A stretch of DNA of 60,031 bases from an uncultured Pelagibacteraceae bacterium (GCA_902616675.1 CACMTV010000005.1:1-60031); one strand, 5' to 3'. Shown: positions 1 through 9,075, numbered from the stretch's first letter. The notes: generated from the letters alone by a model not told the origin. A program made the numbers and translations.

Positions 1-2492
1 AAGTTTTAGCCAGTTACGGTCATATCAGAGATTTACCATCTAAGAATGGTTCTGTTGATCCTGATAAAAATTTTGAGATGCAGTGGGAACTGGATTCATT
101 TTCAAAAAAATATTTAAAAGAAATTACTGATGCTGCAAAAGAAAGTGATAAAATAATCTTAGCAACTGACCCGGATCGAGAGGGTGAAGCAATTGCTTGG
201 CATGTAAAACAAGTTTTAGACGATAAAAAATTATTAAAAGGAAAAAAACTTGAAAGAGTTGTGTTTAATGAGATTACTAAAAATGCAGTGTTAAATGGTA
301 TAAACAATCCAAGAGAAATTGAAGATACTTTAGTAAAAGCTTATCTAGCGAGAAGAGCTTTGGATTATCTAGTTGGTTTTAATATCTCACCTATTTTATG
401 GACTAAACTTCCTGGATCAAAATCTGCTGGAAGAGTTCAATCAGTTGCTCTAAAATTAATAACTGAGAGAGAACACGAAATCGAATCTTTTAAACCTGAA
501 GAGTATTGGACTATCGATGCAAGTTTTCAAAACTCAAAAGATAAAAATATATTTTCAAAATTAAACCTTATTGATGAAAAAAAAGTTGAGAGATTTAGTT
601 TTAAAAATAAAAATGATATTAATAAGGCAACTGAAAATATTAATAAACATGAATATTTTGTTAAAGATGTAAATTCAAAAATAATTAAAAGAAATCCTTC
701 CGCACCTTTCACAACATCAACGCTTCAACAAACTTCTTCTGGAAAATTTGGATTTGGGGCATCTAGAACAATGCAAATAGCACAACGATTATATCAAGGA
801 ATTGAAATTGATGGAGAAACAATTGGTCTTATCACTTATATGAGAACCGATGGAACAAATATATCTAATGAAGCAGTCAAAGAATTTAGATCTTTTGTTG
901 AGAATGACCTTGGTAAAAATTACTTACCAGATAATCCAAATAGTTATAAAGGGAAAAAAGCTAAAAACGCTCAAGAGGCACATGAAGCAATTAGACCAAC
1001 AGATATTAAAAAAAAACCTGATGAGATGAAAAAATATTTAAGCACAGATCAATTTAAATTATATGATTTAATATGGTCAAGAGCCCTAGCATCGCAAATG
1101 AAAGCCGCAGAATTTGATAGAAACACTATTCAAATTCATTCAAAAGATAATAGTGTTCAGTTTACTTCTAGCGGATCTGTAATTAAATTTGATGGCTTTT
1201 TAAAAATTTATTCTTTTCAAAACGATGATGAAGAAAAAAATATATTACCAGAAGTTAAAGTTGGAGAAAAATTAACTCTAGGTGAATTAATTGATGAACA
1301 GCATTTTACATCACCTCCTCCAAGATACTCAGAAGCAAGTTTGGTAAAAAAAATGGAAGAATTAGGTATTGGCAGACCATCTACCTATGCTAGCATAATA
1401 TCAGTTTTATCAACTAGGAATTACACAGAATTATTAAATAAAAGATTTCATCCTACGGATAGAGGTAAATTATTGTCAGCATTTTTGGAGAAATTATTTT
1501 CTAAATATGTTGACTATAATTTTACAGCAGATTTAGAAAATCAACTTGATGAAATAACCAGTGGTAAAACTAATTATCTGAATGTCTTAGAAAGCTTTTG
1601 GAAAGGCTTTTATAATGATGTGGGATCTGTCAAAGATATTAGAACCAGAGAAGTATTAGATTTACTAAATGACAGCTTGGGTGATTTAATATTTGATAAA
1701 AACGAGAATAATCAAATTGATAGAAAATGTAAAATTTGTGATAACGGAGTATTAAGTCTCAAAAATAGCTTTAGAGGTGGTGCTTTTATTGGTTGTTCAA
1801 ATTATCCAGAATGTAAGTTTACAAGACCATTATCTAAAGCTAAAGCATCTCAACAATCATTTTTAGCTGAACCTAAATTAATAGGTAAAAATGATGATGA
1901 AAAAGAAATATTTTTAAAAAATGGAAGATTTGGTCCCTATTTACAATACGAATTAAATAATGAAGAAATCGAAAAACCAAAGAAAAAAAGAAAGTTAAAA
2001 AAAGAAAAAGATAATAATTTTAAAAATGTGTCAATACCTAAAGGTCTTGCTTTAGAAGATATAGATCTAGAAAAAGCAAAGTATTTGTGTTCTCTTCCAA
2101 AAAATATTGGAAAACATCCAGATCTTAATGAAGATATAACTATTAATATTGGAAGATTTGGTCCTTATTTAAAATGCTCTAATAAATCTGCAAGATTAGA
2201 AACTATTGAGGATCTTTTTTCTATAGGACTAAATCGAGCTATAACATTAATTTCTGAGGCTAAACCGGGTAGAGTCTCCTCTTCTGAAATTAAAAATATT
2301 GGCGAACATCCTGAAGATAAAAAACCAGTAAGAGTAATGAAAGGACAATATGGACCTTATATCAAGTATAAGTCTCTTAATGCAACAATTCCAGAAGATA
2401 AAGACCCTACAGAAATTACTATGGAAGAAGCATTGATATTAATAGAAAAAAGAAGAGAATATGATAAATCAAAAAAAAGGAGAAAAAAATGA
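1..2492 (+). CDS. topA: DNA topoisomerase I (type IA), 5' end cut by window edge
   Basis: The enzyme relaxes negatively supercoiled DNA by single-strand passage. The reading frame is open from base 3, so the gene begins upstream of the window and the ATG at 78 is internal. The visible part keeps Toprim acidic residues (TDPDREGEAIAWH near the start) and the active-site tyrosine in TYMRTDGTN (Tyr codon 837-839). A four-cysteine zinc motif (CKIC followed by CSNYPEC) starts at codon 1728. Three C-terminal repeats follow with GRFGPYL, GRFGPYLK and GQYGPYIK cores, and the protein ends in a Lys/Arg-rich tail. The stop overlaps the next start in an ATGA, suggesting translational coupling. The identity is secure; only the first part of the Toprim domain is missing. 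Confidence 0.97.
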   Translation, partial: VLASYGHIRDLPSKNGSVDPDKNFEMQWELDSFSKKYLKEITDAAKESDKIILATDPDREGEAIAWHVKQVLDDKKLLKGKKLERVVFNEITKNAVLNGINNPREIEDTLVKAYLARRALDYLVGFNISPILWTKLPGSKSAGRVQSVALKLITEREHEIESFKPEEYWTIDASFQNSKDKNIFSKLNLIDEKKVERFSFKNKNDINKATENINKHEYFVKDVNSKIIKRNPSAPFTTSTLQQTSSGKFGFGASRTMQIAQRLYQGIEIDGETIGLITYMRTDGTNISNEAVKEFRSFVENDLGKNYLPDNPNSYKGKKAKNAQEAHEAIRPTDIKKKPDEMKKYLSTDQFKLYDLIWSRALASQMKAAEFDRNTIQIHSKDNSVQFTSSGSVIKFDGFLKIYSFQNDDEEKNILPEVKVGEKLTLGELIDEQHFTSPPPRYSEASLVKKMEELGIGRPSTYASIISVLSTRNYTELLNKRFHPTDRGKLLSAFLEKLFSKYVDYNFTADLENQLDEITSGKTNYLNVLESFWKGFYNDVGSVKDIRTREVLDLLNDSLGDLIFDKNENNQIDRKCKICDNGVLSLKNSFRGGAFIGCSNYPECKFTRPLSKAKASQQSFLAEPKLIGKNDDEKEIFLKNGRFGPYLQYELNNEEIEKPKKKRKLKKEKDNNFKNVSIPKGLALEDIDLEKAKYLCSLPKNIGKHPDLNEDITINIGRFGPYLKCSNKSARLETIEDLFSIGLNRAITLISEAKPGRVSSSEIKNIGEHPEDKKPVRVMKGQYGPYIKYKSLNATIPEDKDPTEITMEEALILIEKRREYDKSKKRRKK

Positions 2493-2713
2493 ATAAAATA
2501 TTATTGATTGTCGTTCTGATATTTAGCTTTAATAACTTAGTATCTGCAGAGGAAAAAAAATGTAGAACATTTGATATAGTTTGTAAAACTAAAAATTCTG
2601 TTAATAAAACAATAGAATTTCAAAAAAAAAAGGCGGGTGAAGGAGTTTCTCAATTAAAAGAAATTCCTGAAAATTTAAAACAAAAAAATAAACATTTAAA
2701 ACAACGAAAATAG
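2489..2713 (+). CDS. Small exported protein of unknown function (74 aa)
   Basis: I do not recognise this protein. It opens with a Lys and a hydrophobic core ending in LVSA|EEKKC, which looks like a signal peptide cleaved near residue 20. The predicted mature part is about 54 residues, rich in Lys and Glu, with two cysteines (CRTFDIVC) that could form a periplasmic disulfide. The start overlaps the topA stop (ATGA) and its own TAG stop overlaps the GTG start of the next gene (TAGTG), so it sits in a coupled three-gene unit. The coupling and clean signal sequence argue that it is a real gene. No function can be assigned. Confidence 0.75.
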   Translation: MNKILLIVVLIFSFNNLVSAEEKKCRTFDIVCKTKNSVNKTIEFQKKKAGEGVSQLKEIPENLKQKNKHLKQRK

Positions 2714-3174
2714 TGTCTGTGGAAAAAAAATTAAAAGAGTTAAAGATTAGTTTACCAGAGCCAAAAGATCCTGTGGGATCTTATGTTGCAAGTAAAATTA
2801 TTGGAAAGTTACTTTTTATATCAGGACAAATATCAATAGATGAAAAAGGTAATCTTATAAAAGGAAAAATAGGAAAAGATTTAGATGTTAATCAAGGATA
2901 CGAAGCTGCTAAAAGGTGTGGACTAGCTATTGTCTCTCAAGTTAAAAAAGCCTGTAATGGAGATTTATCTAAAATAAAGACATGTGTAAAATTAACTGGT
3001 TATGTCAACTCCACAGATGATTTTGCAGATCAGCCTAAGGTTATAAATGGTGCATCTGAAATTATTGCAAAAATTTTCGATGAAAAGGGTTTGCATACAA
3101 GAGCAGCGGTCAGTTCTAACAGCTTACCATTAAATGTATCTGTGGAAGTTGATGCTATATTTGAAATTAATTAA
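2713..3174 (+). CDS. RidA/YjgF/UK114-family protein
   Basis: RidA proteins hydrolyse reactive enamine/imine intermediates released by PLP enzymes; other subfamilies have different or unknown roles. The 153-residue product is somewhat longer than the usual 125-130 and contains the family core KLLFISGQI near residues 32-40. It also has the substrate-binding arginine (Arg130, in HTRAAV) and a glutamate in SVEVDAI (Glu145), matching the positions used by active RidA. The start is GTG, overlapping the stop of the preceding gene by one base; a second GTG two codons later is an alternative. The 3' end overlaps convergent ugd by 8 bases. The exact subfamily is not resolved. Confidence 0.88.
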   Translation: MSVEKKLKELKISLPEPKDPVGSYVASKIIGKLLFISGQISIDEKGNLIKGKIGKDLDVNQGYEAAKRCGLAIVSQVKKACNGDLSKIKTCVKLTGYVNSTDDFADQPKVINGASEIIAKIFDEKGLHTRAAVSSNSLPLNVSVEVDAIFEIN

Positions 3175-4471
3175 TTTTGGGTCTACCAACAGAGTAATAA
3201 TCTAGTTTCTTATTGCTCATCTCGTTGATGCTATAAAGGTTTCTCAAATCAAATATTTTAAGTTTTTTATTTTTATTTATTCTTTTAAAATCAATGGATT
3301 TAAACTCATCCCACTCTGTGTGTAAAACTATTAAATCTGCATTTATGCAATTTTCTTTTATATTTTTTTTAAATTTACAATTATTTATTTTTTTAAATTC
3401 TTTTTTTTCACCTGTTGGATCATAGTATGTGACTTTTGATCCATTTTTACATAAATAAGGAATCATTTTGAGACTAACAGAGTCTCTCATATCATCAGTA
3501 TTAGGTTTAAAAGTAACACCTAAAAATGCAATTTTTTTCCCTTTTAATGATCCTAATATTTTCTTAATTTTTTCTGTATGAAATTTTTTTCTATTATCAT
3601 TGGACTTAATCACAGATTTTACGATTGATAAGTTTATTTTAAATTTATCTCCAGTCGAAACTAGACCTTTTGTGTCTTTTGGAAAGCAGGATCCCCCATA
3701 TGCAGGTCCAGCTCTTAAAAATCTACTACCAATACGACTGTCGCTACCCATTCCTAAAGAGATATCCTCAATATTTACATTTGCTTTTTCACACAAGTTT
3801 GCCAATTCATTTATAAATGTAATTTTTGTCGCTAGAAATGCGTTTGAGGCATATTTAATTAGTTCGGCTCCTCTGCGAGAGGTTGTAAAAAAATTTGCTC
3901 CCTTATTTATTAGTGGTTGGTATAACTTTTTCAATATTTTAAAATGTTTCTTCTCATTTGAACCGATAACGATCCTGTCTGGAAATCTAAAATCTCTTAT
4001 CGCTTCGCCTTCCCTTAAAAACTCTGGATTTGAAATAATATCAAGATTTTTTCTTTTCAATTTTTTTAATATTTTTTCAATCCTATCGCCGGTGCCAACA
4101 GGAACAGTTGATTTAGTAATTATTATTTTTTTATTTTTAGTCGATTTTGCAATTTCCTTCACTGCTTTAAATACAAATGACAAATCAACATCATGGGAAT
4201 TCTGTTTATTAGGTGTGCCAACACAAATAAAAATTAATTCGGACTTTGATATTGCCCTCTTAAAATCATTTGTAAATATTAATCTTCCAGCAGCAAAATT
4301 TTTTTTAATTAATTCATCTAAACCGGGCTCGTATATAGGAGAAATTCCTAAGTTTAATTTTTCAATTTTTGATTTATCTTTATCAATGCAAATAACTTTA
4401 TTTCCTAAGTCAGCAAAACATGTTCCACTTACTAAACCAACATACCCTGTTCCTATCATACACAAATTCAT
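3167..4471 (-). CDS. ugd: UDP-glucose 6-dehydrogenase
   Basis: The enzyme oxidises UDP-glucose to UDP-glucuronate with two NAD+, supplying acidic sugars for surface polysaccharide. The 434-residue protein has an N-terminal Rossmann motif (GTGYVG, residues 7-12), STVPVGT near 121-127 and FLREGEAI near 151-158. The catalytic cysteine is Cys262, in GGSCFPKD. A central helix precedes a C-terminal UDP-binding domain beginning around KGKKIAFLGVTFKPNTDDMRDS. It lies 1 base downstream of galU, which makes its substrate, so the two form a small pathway operon. Confidence 0.97.
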   Translation of the reverse strand: MNLCMIGTGYVGLVSGTCFADLGNKVICIDKDKSKIEKLNLGISPIYEPGLDELIKKNFAAGRLIFTNDFKRAISKSELIFICVGTPNKQNSHDVDLSFVFKAVKEIAKSTKNKKIIITKSTVPVGTGDRIEKILKKLKRKNLDIISNPEFLREGEAIRDFRFPDRIVIGSNEKKHFKILKKLYQPLINKGANFFTTSRRGAELIKYASNAFLATKITFINELANLCEKANVNIEDISLGMGSDSRIGSRFLRAGPAYGGSCFPKDTKGLVSTGDKFKINLSIVKSVIKSNDNRKKFHTEKIKKILGSLKGKKIAFLGVTFKPNTDDMRDSVSLKMIPYLCKNGSKVTYYDPTGEKKEFKKINNCKFKKNIKENCINADLIVLHTEWDEFKSIDFKRINKNKKLKIFDLRNLYSINEMSNKKLDYYSVGRPKIN

Positions 4472-4472
4472 T

Positions 4473-5285
4473 TCAATCCTTTGATATTTCTATACTTGAG
4501 TTGATATATCCGCTTAGTGTCCCACAGTCTAAATACTTACCTTTAAAAATATTTCCATAAAAATTTTCATTTTTATAAATTAAATTTTTGATTGCATCCG
4601 TAATATGTATTTCATTTCCTTGTCCAGGTTTTAACATTTTAATTTCTTTCATTATTTTTTTAGGTAAAATATACCTTCCAATAATAGCGTAATTTGAATT
4701 GGCATCTTTAATTTTAGGTTTTTCAACAACATCTGTAATTTGAAAATAATTTTTTTTTTTATTTTTTAAAGATAATATGCCCCATCTTGAGACTGTTTTT
4801 TTTGGAACTTTTTTTGTTGCTATAATAGAACCATTTGTTTTTTTATAAAGTTTTACCATTTCTTTAGTGCAATTTTTTTTTATTATTAAGTCATCGGGCA
4901 AAAGCATTAAAAAGTAATCTCCTTTAATAAGATTTTTACATTTTAAAACTGCATCACCAGTTCCTTTGGGCTTATTTTGGAATACAAATTTAATCATTTT
5001 TCTATATTTTTTAATTTTTCGAAACTCATTTTCCAATCTTTTATCTTTCTTTTTTTTAATAGCTTTTAAGTAAAATTTATCATTGTAAAAATATTTTTTT
5101 ATGTTTTTTTTTTTGTTAGATATGATAAATATAAATTGTTTAATTCCTGCCTCTAAGCATTCATCTAAAATATATTCTAAATTTGGTTTGCCATTTATTG
5201 GCAAAAGTTCTTTAGGGATAACACTTGTTAATGGCAACATTCTTGTGCCTAAACCTGCTAGTGGAATAATAGCTTGTTTTATCAT
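4473..5285 (-). CDS. galU: UTP-glucose-1-phosphate uridylyltransferase
   Basis: This enzyme makes UDP-glucose from UTP and glucose-1-phosphate. The 270-residue protein begins with the nucleotidyltransferase signature PLAGLGTRMLPLT (about 8-20) followed by IPKELLPINGKP. It contains NKPKGTGDAVL and the metal-binding LLPDD segment, and further down VVEKPK and GNEIHITDAI. It is a little shorter than typical GalU (about 290). The ATG at 5285 is the natural start because the signature begins within ten residues. It is divergent from panC across a 38-base gap that must hold both promoters. Confidence 0.95.
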   Translation of the reverse strand: MIKQAIIPLAGLGTRMLPLTSVIPKELLPINGKPNLEYILDECLEAGIKQFIFIISNKKKNIKKYFYNDKFYLKAIKKKKDKRLENEFRKIKKYRKMIKFVFQNKPKGTGDAVLKCKNLIKGDYFLMLLPDDLIIKKNCTKEMVKLYKKTNGSIIATKKVPKKTVSRWGILSLKNKKKNYFQITDVVEKPKIKDANSNYAIIGRYILPKKIMKEIKMLKPGQGNEIHITDAIKNLIYKNENFYGNIFKGKYLDCGTLSGYINSSIEISKD

Positions 5286-5323
5286 ATGATTCTTTTATTG
5301 AATAATATCACTACGGATTATTA

Positions 5324-6025
5324 ATGAAAATAATTAGGCAAAATAAAGACCTTAAAAAGTTTAAAAATAAGATAAATTCAATTTCTTTTGTTCCTACTAT
5401 GGGAGGGCTGCATAAGGGTCATGAGTCTCTGATTAAAGAGGCTCTGAAAAAAAATAGAAATGTTGTAGTCAGTATATTTGTAAATCCAAAACAATTTAAT
5501 TCAAAAAATGATTTTGATACATATCCAAGAAATTTTAAAAAAGACGTAAAAATTTTAAAAAAATTAGGTGTGAAATACTTATATTATCCCAAATATAGAG
5601 ACATTTTTTCATTTAAAACAAAGAATAAGATATATCTTCATACGTTTGCAAAAAAACTATGTGGAAAATATAGACCTGAACATTTTAAAGGTGTTTTAAA
5701 CGTTGTAAACAGATTTTTAGAGTTATTAAATCCAAAATACCTATACCTCGGAAAAAAAGATTTTCAACAATTGATATTAATTAAAAAACATATTCAAAAA
5801 AATAAGATTAAAACTTTAGTAATTTCTTGTAATACTATACGTGATCAATATTCTTTACCATATTCATCTAGAAACTTTAATTTAAATAAAGAAGAAAGAA
5901 AATTAGCATCGAAAGTTTTTATGCTTTTAAAAAAAGAGAAAAATAAAATTAAAAGACAAAAGCCGAAAAAAATTAATTTATTAAATGTAAAGAAAAAAGT
6001 TTTTAATATAGGTATATTGATTTAA
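5324..6025 (+). CDS. panC: Pantothenate synthetase, C-terminus disrupted by a frameshift
   Basis: PanC condenses pantoate and beta-alanine with ATP to make pantothenate. The 233-residue in-frame product keeps the N-terminal PTMGGLHKGH motif (24-33), FVNPKQF (52-58), the GKKDFQQ segment (143-149) and the SSRN part of the KMSKS-like loop (181-184). It ends abruptly after NIG-ILI. The family's usual C-terminal segment is present in the -1 frame just downstream (6013-6126), so the last 35-40 residues are lost. This could be a real mutation or a sequencing/assembly error; no long homopolymer sits at the junction. I see no panB nearby. Confidence 0.9.
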   Translation: MKIIRQNKDLKKFKNKINSISFVPTMGGLHKGHESLIKEALKKNRNVVVSIFVNPKQFNSKNDFDTYPRNFKKDVKILKKLGVKYLYYPKYRDIFSFKTKNKIYLHTFAKKLCGKYRPEHFKGVLNVVNRFLELLNPKYLYLGKKDFQQLILIKKHIQKNKIKTLVISCNTIRDQYSLPYSSRNFNLNKEERKLASKVFMLLKKEKNKIKRQKPKKINLLNVKKKVFNIGILI

Positions 6026-6126
6026 TTAATTTAAATAATTTAAACAAAGTAAAGAAATATAGTGAAAAATTTAATATTTTTTCAGCTTTTTATGTTGGAA
6101 AAGTAAGATTGATTGATAATTTTTAA
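6004..6126 (+). pseudogene. panC: Out-of-frame C-terminal remnant of panC
   Basis: In the frame one base behind panC the sequence from 6013 reads YIDLINLNNL and ends with FYVGKVRLIDNF and a TAA at 6124-6126. That matches the normal end of pantothenate synthetases (a YIE/YID strand, then a region ending RLIDN). This frame opens only after a stop at 6004-6006, and the panC frame stops at 6023-6025. The frame change must therefore lie in that 20-base interval. The expected Lys-Ile-Asp-type residues just before YIDL are absent, which suggests a small deletion rather than a single inserted base. The remnant's last four bases overlap the end of convergent mgtE. Confidence 0.8.
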
Positions 6127-7502
6127 TTTAAAAAGAAGTATGAACCAATTCCTAAAAAAGACAAAAAACCTATTACATCTGTTATAGTAGTAACGAAAAC
6201 ACTAGATGCTAGTGCAGGATCGATATTGACTTTCTTTAAAGATACTGGAACTAGAATTCCAAATAAACCTGCCACTATCATGTTTAAAACCATTGATATA
6301 CCAATTAATAATGAGAGTCTTAATTCTTGAAACCAAAGCTGAACAATTATTGCTGTGATTATTGCAAAAATAATTCCATTTAATATACCAATCAAAAATT
6401 CTTTGCCTACAATTTTATTAAAATTTCCAGATGATAGTTCTTTAGTAGCTATAGCTCTTATTGTTACTGCTAATGTTTGCATTCCTGCATTTCCACCCAT
6501 TGATGCTACAATAGGCATCAAAAATGCTAGAGCAACCATTTGCTCTATTGATGCACCGAATAAACTTATTACCCAAGTAGCCAGTAAAGCTGTAAATAGA
6601 TTCAACAACAACCAATTAAATCTTCTTTTTGTTTTGACTAAAACACTATCAGTAATTTCTTCGTCACCTACACCGGCTAATCTTAATACATCTTCTTCCG
6701 CCTCCTCTTGTACAACTGTAACAATGTCATCTGCAGTTATCATTCCAACTAATTTGTTGTTTTTGTTTACCACTCCTGCAGAGAGAAGGTTATAATTTTC
6801 AAATGTGTGTCCTACTTCCTCTTTATCCATATTAACCGAAATTAAGACTGGCATCTCTCTCATTATAGAATTCATTTTTTTTTCTCTAGGAGTCCTTAAT
6901 ACTCTGGAAGATGGTACAATACCAATCGGCTTAAATTCGTTATCTACTACAAATATTTCCAAAAATTCTTCTGGCAATTCCTTACTTTCTCTTAAGTAGT
7001 CAATTGTTTGACCAACAGACCAATCACTAGGAACAGCTGTAAACTCTCTTTGCATAATCCTAGCTGCTGAGTCTTCAGGATAACTTAGGCCCTCTTCTAA
7101 TAAAAACCTATCTTTTGGTGGAAGTTTATCTAATACAGAGTTTTTTTTTTCTTTATTTAAATTTTCAATAATAGAAATTGCATTATCTGATTCTAATCTT
7201 TTTATAATTTTTGCTATAGCTTCTGAGGATAATAACTGTAATATTTCTGTTTGAATTGACTCATTAATTTCAACAAAAATTTCAGGATCAATTCCGAATT
7301 CTTCTATTTCAAGTAATTTAGCTCTTGTTTCAGATGACAAATTCTCAATTAAATTCGCGACATCTGAGGGATGTAAATCTGCTAGTGTTTGATTGATAAA
7401 TTTAATATCAGAAGCTTTGATTTTATCACTAAAAATACTTAAAAATTCTTTATTAAAATCAAAATTAACGTTTTTACCACCTATTGATTTAACTAAACTC
7501 AT
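6123..7502 (-). CDS. mgtE: Magnesium transporter MgtE
   Basis: MgtE is a gated Mg2+ channel of the inner membrane. The 459-residue product has the family layout: an acidic helical N domain (about 30-130, with LHPSDVANLIENL), two CBS domains (about 135-260) and a C-terminal five-helix membrane domain. The membrane domain carries PIVASMGGNAGMQTLAV, the pore signature. It ends in VFVTTITDVIGFLSFLGIGSYF, which contains the conserved Thr/Asp residues of the last helices. Family members use the N and CBS domains to close the pore when cytosolic Mg2+ is high. It is divergent from lipB, with about 60 bases between them, and convergent with panC. Confidence 0.96.
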   Translation of the reverse strand: MSLVKSIGGKNVNFDFNKEFLSIFSDKIKASDIKFINQTLADLHPSDVANLIENLSSETRAKLLEIEEFGIDPEIFVEINESIQTEILQLLSSEAIAKIIKRLESDNAISIIENLNKEKKNSVLDKLPPKDRFLLEEGLSYPEDSAARIMQREFTAVPSDWSVGQTIDYLRESKELPEEFLEIFVVDNEFKPIGIVPSSRVLRTPREKKMNSIMREMPVLISVNMDKEEVGHTFENYNLLSAGVVNKNNKLVGMITADDIVTVVQEEAEEDVLRLAGVGDEEITDSVLVKTKRRFNWLLLNLFTALLATWVISLFGASIEQMVALAFLMPIVASMGGNAGMQTLAVTIRAIATKELSSGNFNKIVGKEFLIGILNGIIFAIITAIIVQLWFQELRLSLLIGISMVLNMIVAGLFGILVPVSLKKVNIDPALASSVFVTTITDVIGFLSFLGIGSYFFLN

Positions 7503-7563
7503 AAAAATCCTTGATTTCTTTTTTTGAGACTAATAGTTCATAAAATGATAAAATTCAAATTAA

Positions 7564-8175
7564 ATGAACATTGAAGTCAAAATTAGCAAGCTCAGAATAC
7601 CATATAAAAAGGCAATATATGATCTTGAAAAAAGAGTTGAAGACGTAAAAAAAGGCTTAAAAAAAGAATTAATTTGGATATTAGAGCATCCCACAACATA
7701 TACTGGTGGTATTAGATCAAGCAAAAATGAAATTTTAGATAAAAAAATTAAGATTATCAAAACTAATAGAGGTGGAAAAATTACTTTACACAATCCTGGA
7801 CAAAAAATTATTTATTTCGTTATAGATTTAAATAAAAGAAAAAAAGACATTAGATTATTATTAAAGGTAATAGAAACAAGTATTATTGAAATTTTAAAAA
7901 TTTATAACATTAATGGTAGTTCAGATAAAAAAAATATTGGTATATGGGTTAAAAATAAAAAGATTTCAGCTATAGGTATTAAAGTTAAAAGATGGATAGC
8001 TTATCATGGATGTTCGATTAATATTAATAATGACTTGTCCAAGTATAAAAAAATTATCCCGTGTGGTTTGAGTAATGATAGAATAACCTCATTTGATGAT
8101 TTGGGTGTTAAAAATATTTTAAATTTGAATAATAATATAAAAGAAATCTTTGTTAAAAATTTAACTAAAATATAG
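7564..8175 (+). CDS. lipB: Octanoyl-[acyl carrier protein]:protein octanoyltransferase
   Basis: LipB moves octanoate from acyl carrier protein to lipoyl domains; LipA (52986-53933) then inserts sulfur. The 203-residue protein has RGGKITLHNPGQ (69-80), the conserved lysine in NKKISAIGIK (Lys133) and the catalytic cysteine in IIPCGL (Cys167), the pair used for acyl-enzyme transfer. The HGCSININNDL segment just before also fits the family. The start at 7564 is supported by the usual distance to the RGG motif. The 3' end overlaps the convergent pseudouridine synthase gene by 15 bases. Confidence 0.96.
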   Translation: MNIEVKISKLRIPYKKAIYDLEKRVEDVKKGLKKELIWILEHPTTYTGGIRSSKNEILDKKIKIIKTNRGGKITLHNPGQKIIYFVIDLNKRKKDIRLLLKVIETSIIEILKIYNINGSSDKKNIGIWVKNKKISAIGIKVKRWIAYHGCSININNDLSKYKKIIPCGLSNDRITSFDDLGVKNILNLNNNIKEIFVKNLTKI

Positions 8176-9063
8176 TTTTATTTTTTTTTTAAAATCATGA
8201 TCAAGTTCAGCTTTAAGATTTATCTTCTTATCATCTTTAATGAATTTTAATTTAGAGGCATGTAAAAGCATCGATTGATTTTTAAAATTTTTACTTTGTT
8301 TTAAATTATATTTTTGGTCACCGATTATAGGATAACCTCTCATGTATAATTGCTTTCTTAATTGATGTTTTCTTCCTGTCTTGGGATTTAATTCTAATAA
8401 AGAATACCTATGATTTGATTTTAAAACCTTTAAGAAAGTAATAGCTTTTAATTTTGTTTTTTTATTTTTCTCAAAGTATTCAAGAAAATCTTCCATTTTT
8501 TTTAGACTTTTAGGAACCTCACCTTTAACAATTGCTAAATAAGTTTTATGAATTTTTCTTATTCTAAATAACGAAGTAAAAAATTGTGCCGACTCTCTAT
8601 TTTTTGCAATCAAAAAAACACCTGAAGTTTCTTTGTCAAGTCTGTGAACGATATATGGTTTTGTATATTGAAAATATTTTGTTTTTTTTAAAGTATCAAC
8701 TATGTTTTTAAGGTTATTAGTACCAGATTGAACTGCTATTCCTTTAGGTTTATTTATTACAATATAATCGTTGTCATTATAGATTACAAAGTTATCTATT
8801 CCTTTTTTTTCTCTAGTAGTTGGTAAATACTGAATCTTTTTTTTTAAATCTGTAGGTTTATACTTTGATAAATTAAATACAGAAATATTGTCACCTTCAG
8901 TAAGTCTAAATGAGGATTTAATTCTTTTATTATTTACTTTAATTTGATTTTTTCTTAGTAATTTTTGAATTAATGAATTGGGGAGATTTATTACTTCTTC
9001 TTTAAACCATTTATCAAAACGAGATTTATTATAACTTTTATTGATTATAAACTTATCTGGCAT
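8161..9063 (-). CDS. rluC: RluC/RluD-family 23S rRNA pseudouridine synthase
   Basis: The protein isomerises uridine to pseudouridine in rRNA. It has an N-terminal S4-type RNA-binding region (about 14-65) and a RluA-type catalytic domain with VINKPKGIAVQSG (102-114), PYIVHRLDKETSGV (136-149; catalytic Asp143) and the later GRKHQLRKQL segment. The fold and length (300 residues) fit RluC best, but RluC and RluD are hard to separate by eye, so the exact target uridine is uncertain. It lies 12 bases after rplQ and is probably the last gene of the ribosomal super-cluster. Confidence 0.88.
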   Translation of the reverse strand: MPDKFIINKSYNKSRFDKWFKEEVINLPNSLIQKLLRKNQIKVNNKRIKSSFRLTEGDNISVFNLSKYKPTDLKKKIQYLPTTREKKGIDNFVIYNDNDYIVINKPKGIAVQSGTNNLKNIVDTLKKTKYFQYTKPYIVHRLDKETSGVFLIAKNRESAQFFTSLFRIRKIHKTYLAIVKGEVPKSLKKMEDFLEYFEKNKKTKLKAITFLKVLKSNHRYSLLELNPKTGRKHQLRKQLYMRGYPIIGDQKYNLKQSKNFKNQSMLLHASKLKFIKDDKKINLKAELDHDFKKKIKLYFS

Positions 9064-9075
9064 ATAAAATATGCT

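Noticed and set aside
3600-4484. A 294-codon open frame on the plus strand opposite ugd
   Set aside because: It is the antisense of a well-conserved enzyme, and its translation is Phe/Ser/Ile-rich with no domain.
6004-6025. Programmed ribosomal frameshift in panC
   Set aside because: There is no heptameric slippery sequence or downstream stem-loop that I can see, and residues expected at the junction are missing.
6355-6795. A 146-codon plus-strand frame opposite mgtE
   Set aside because: It mirrors the membrane and CBS region of mgtE; no start signals or motif, so a shadow frame.
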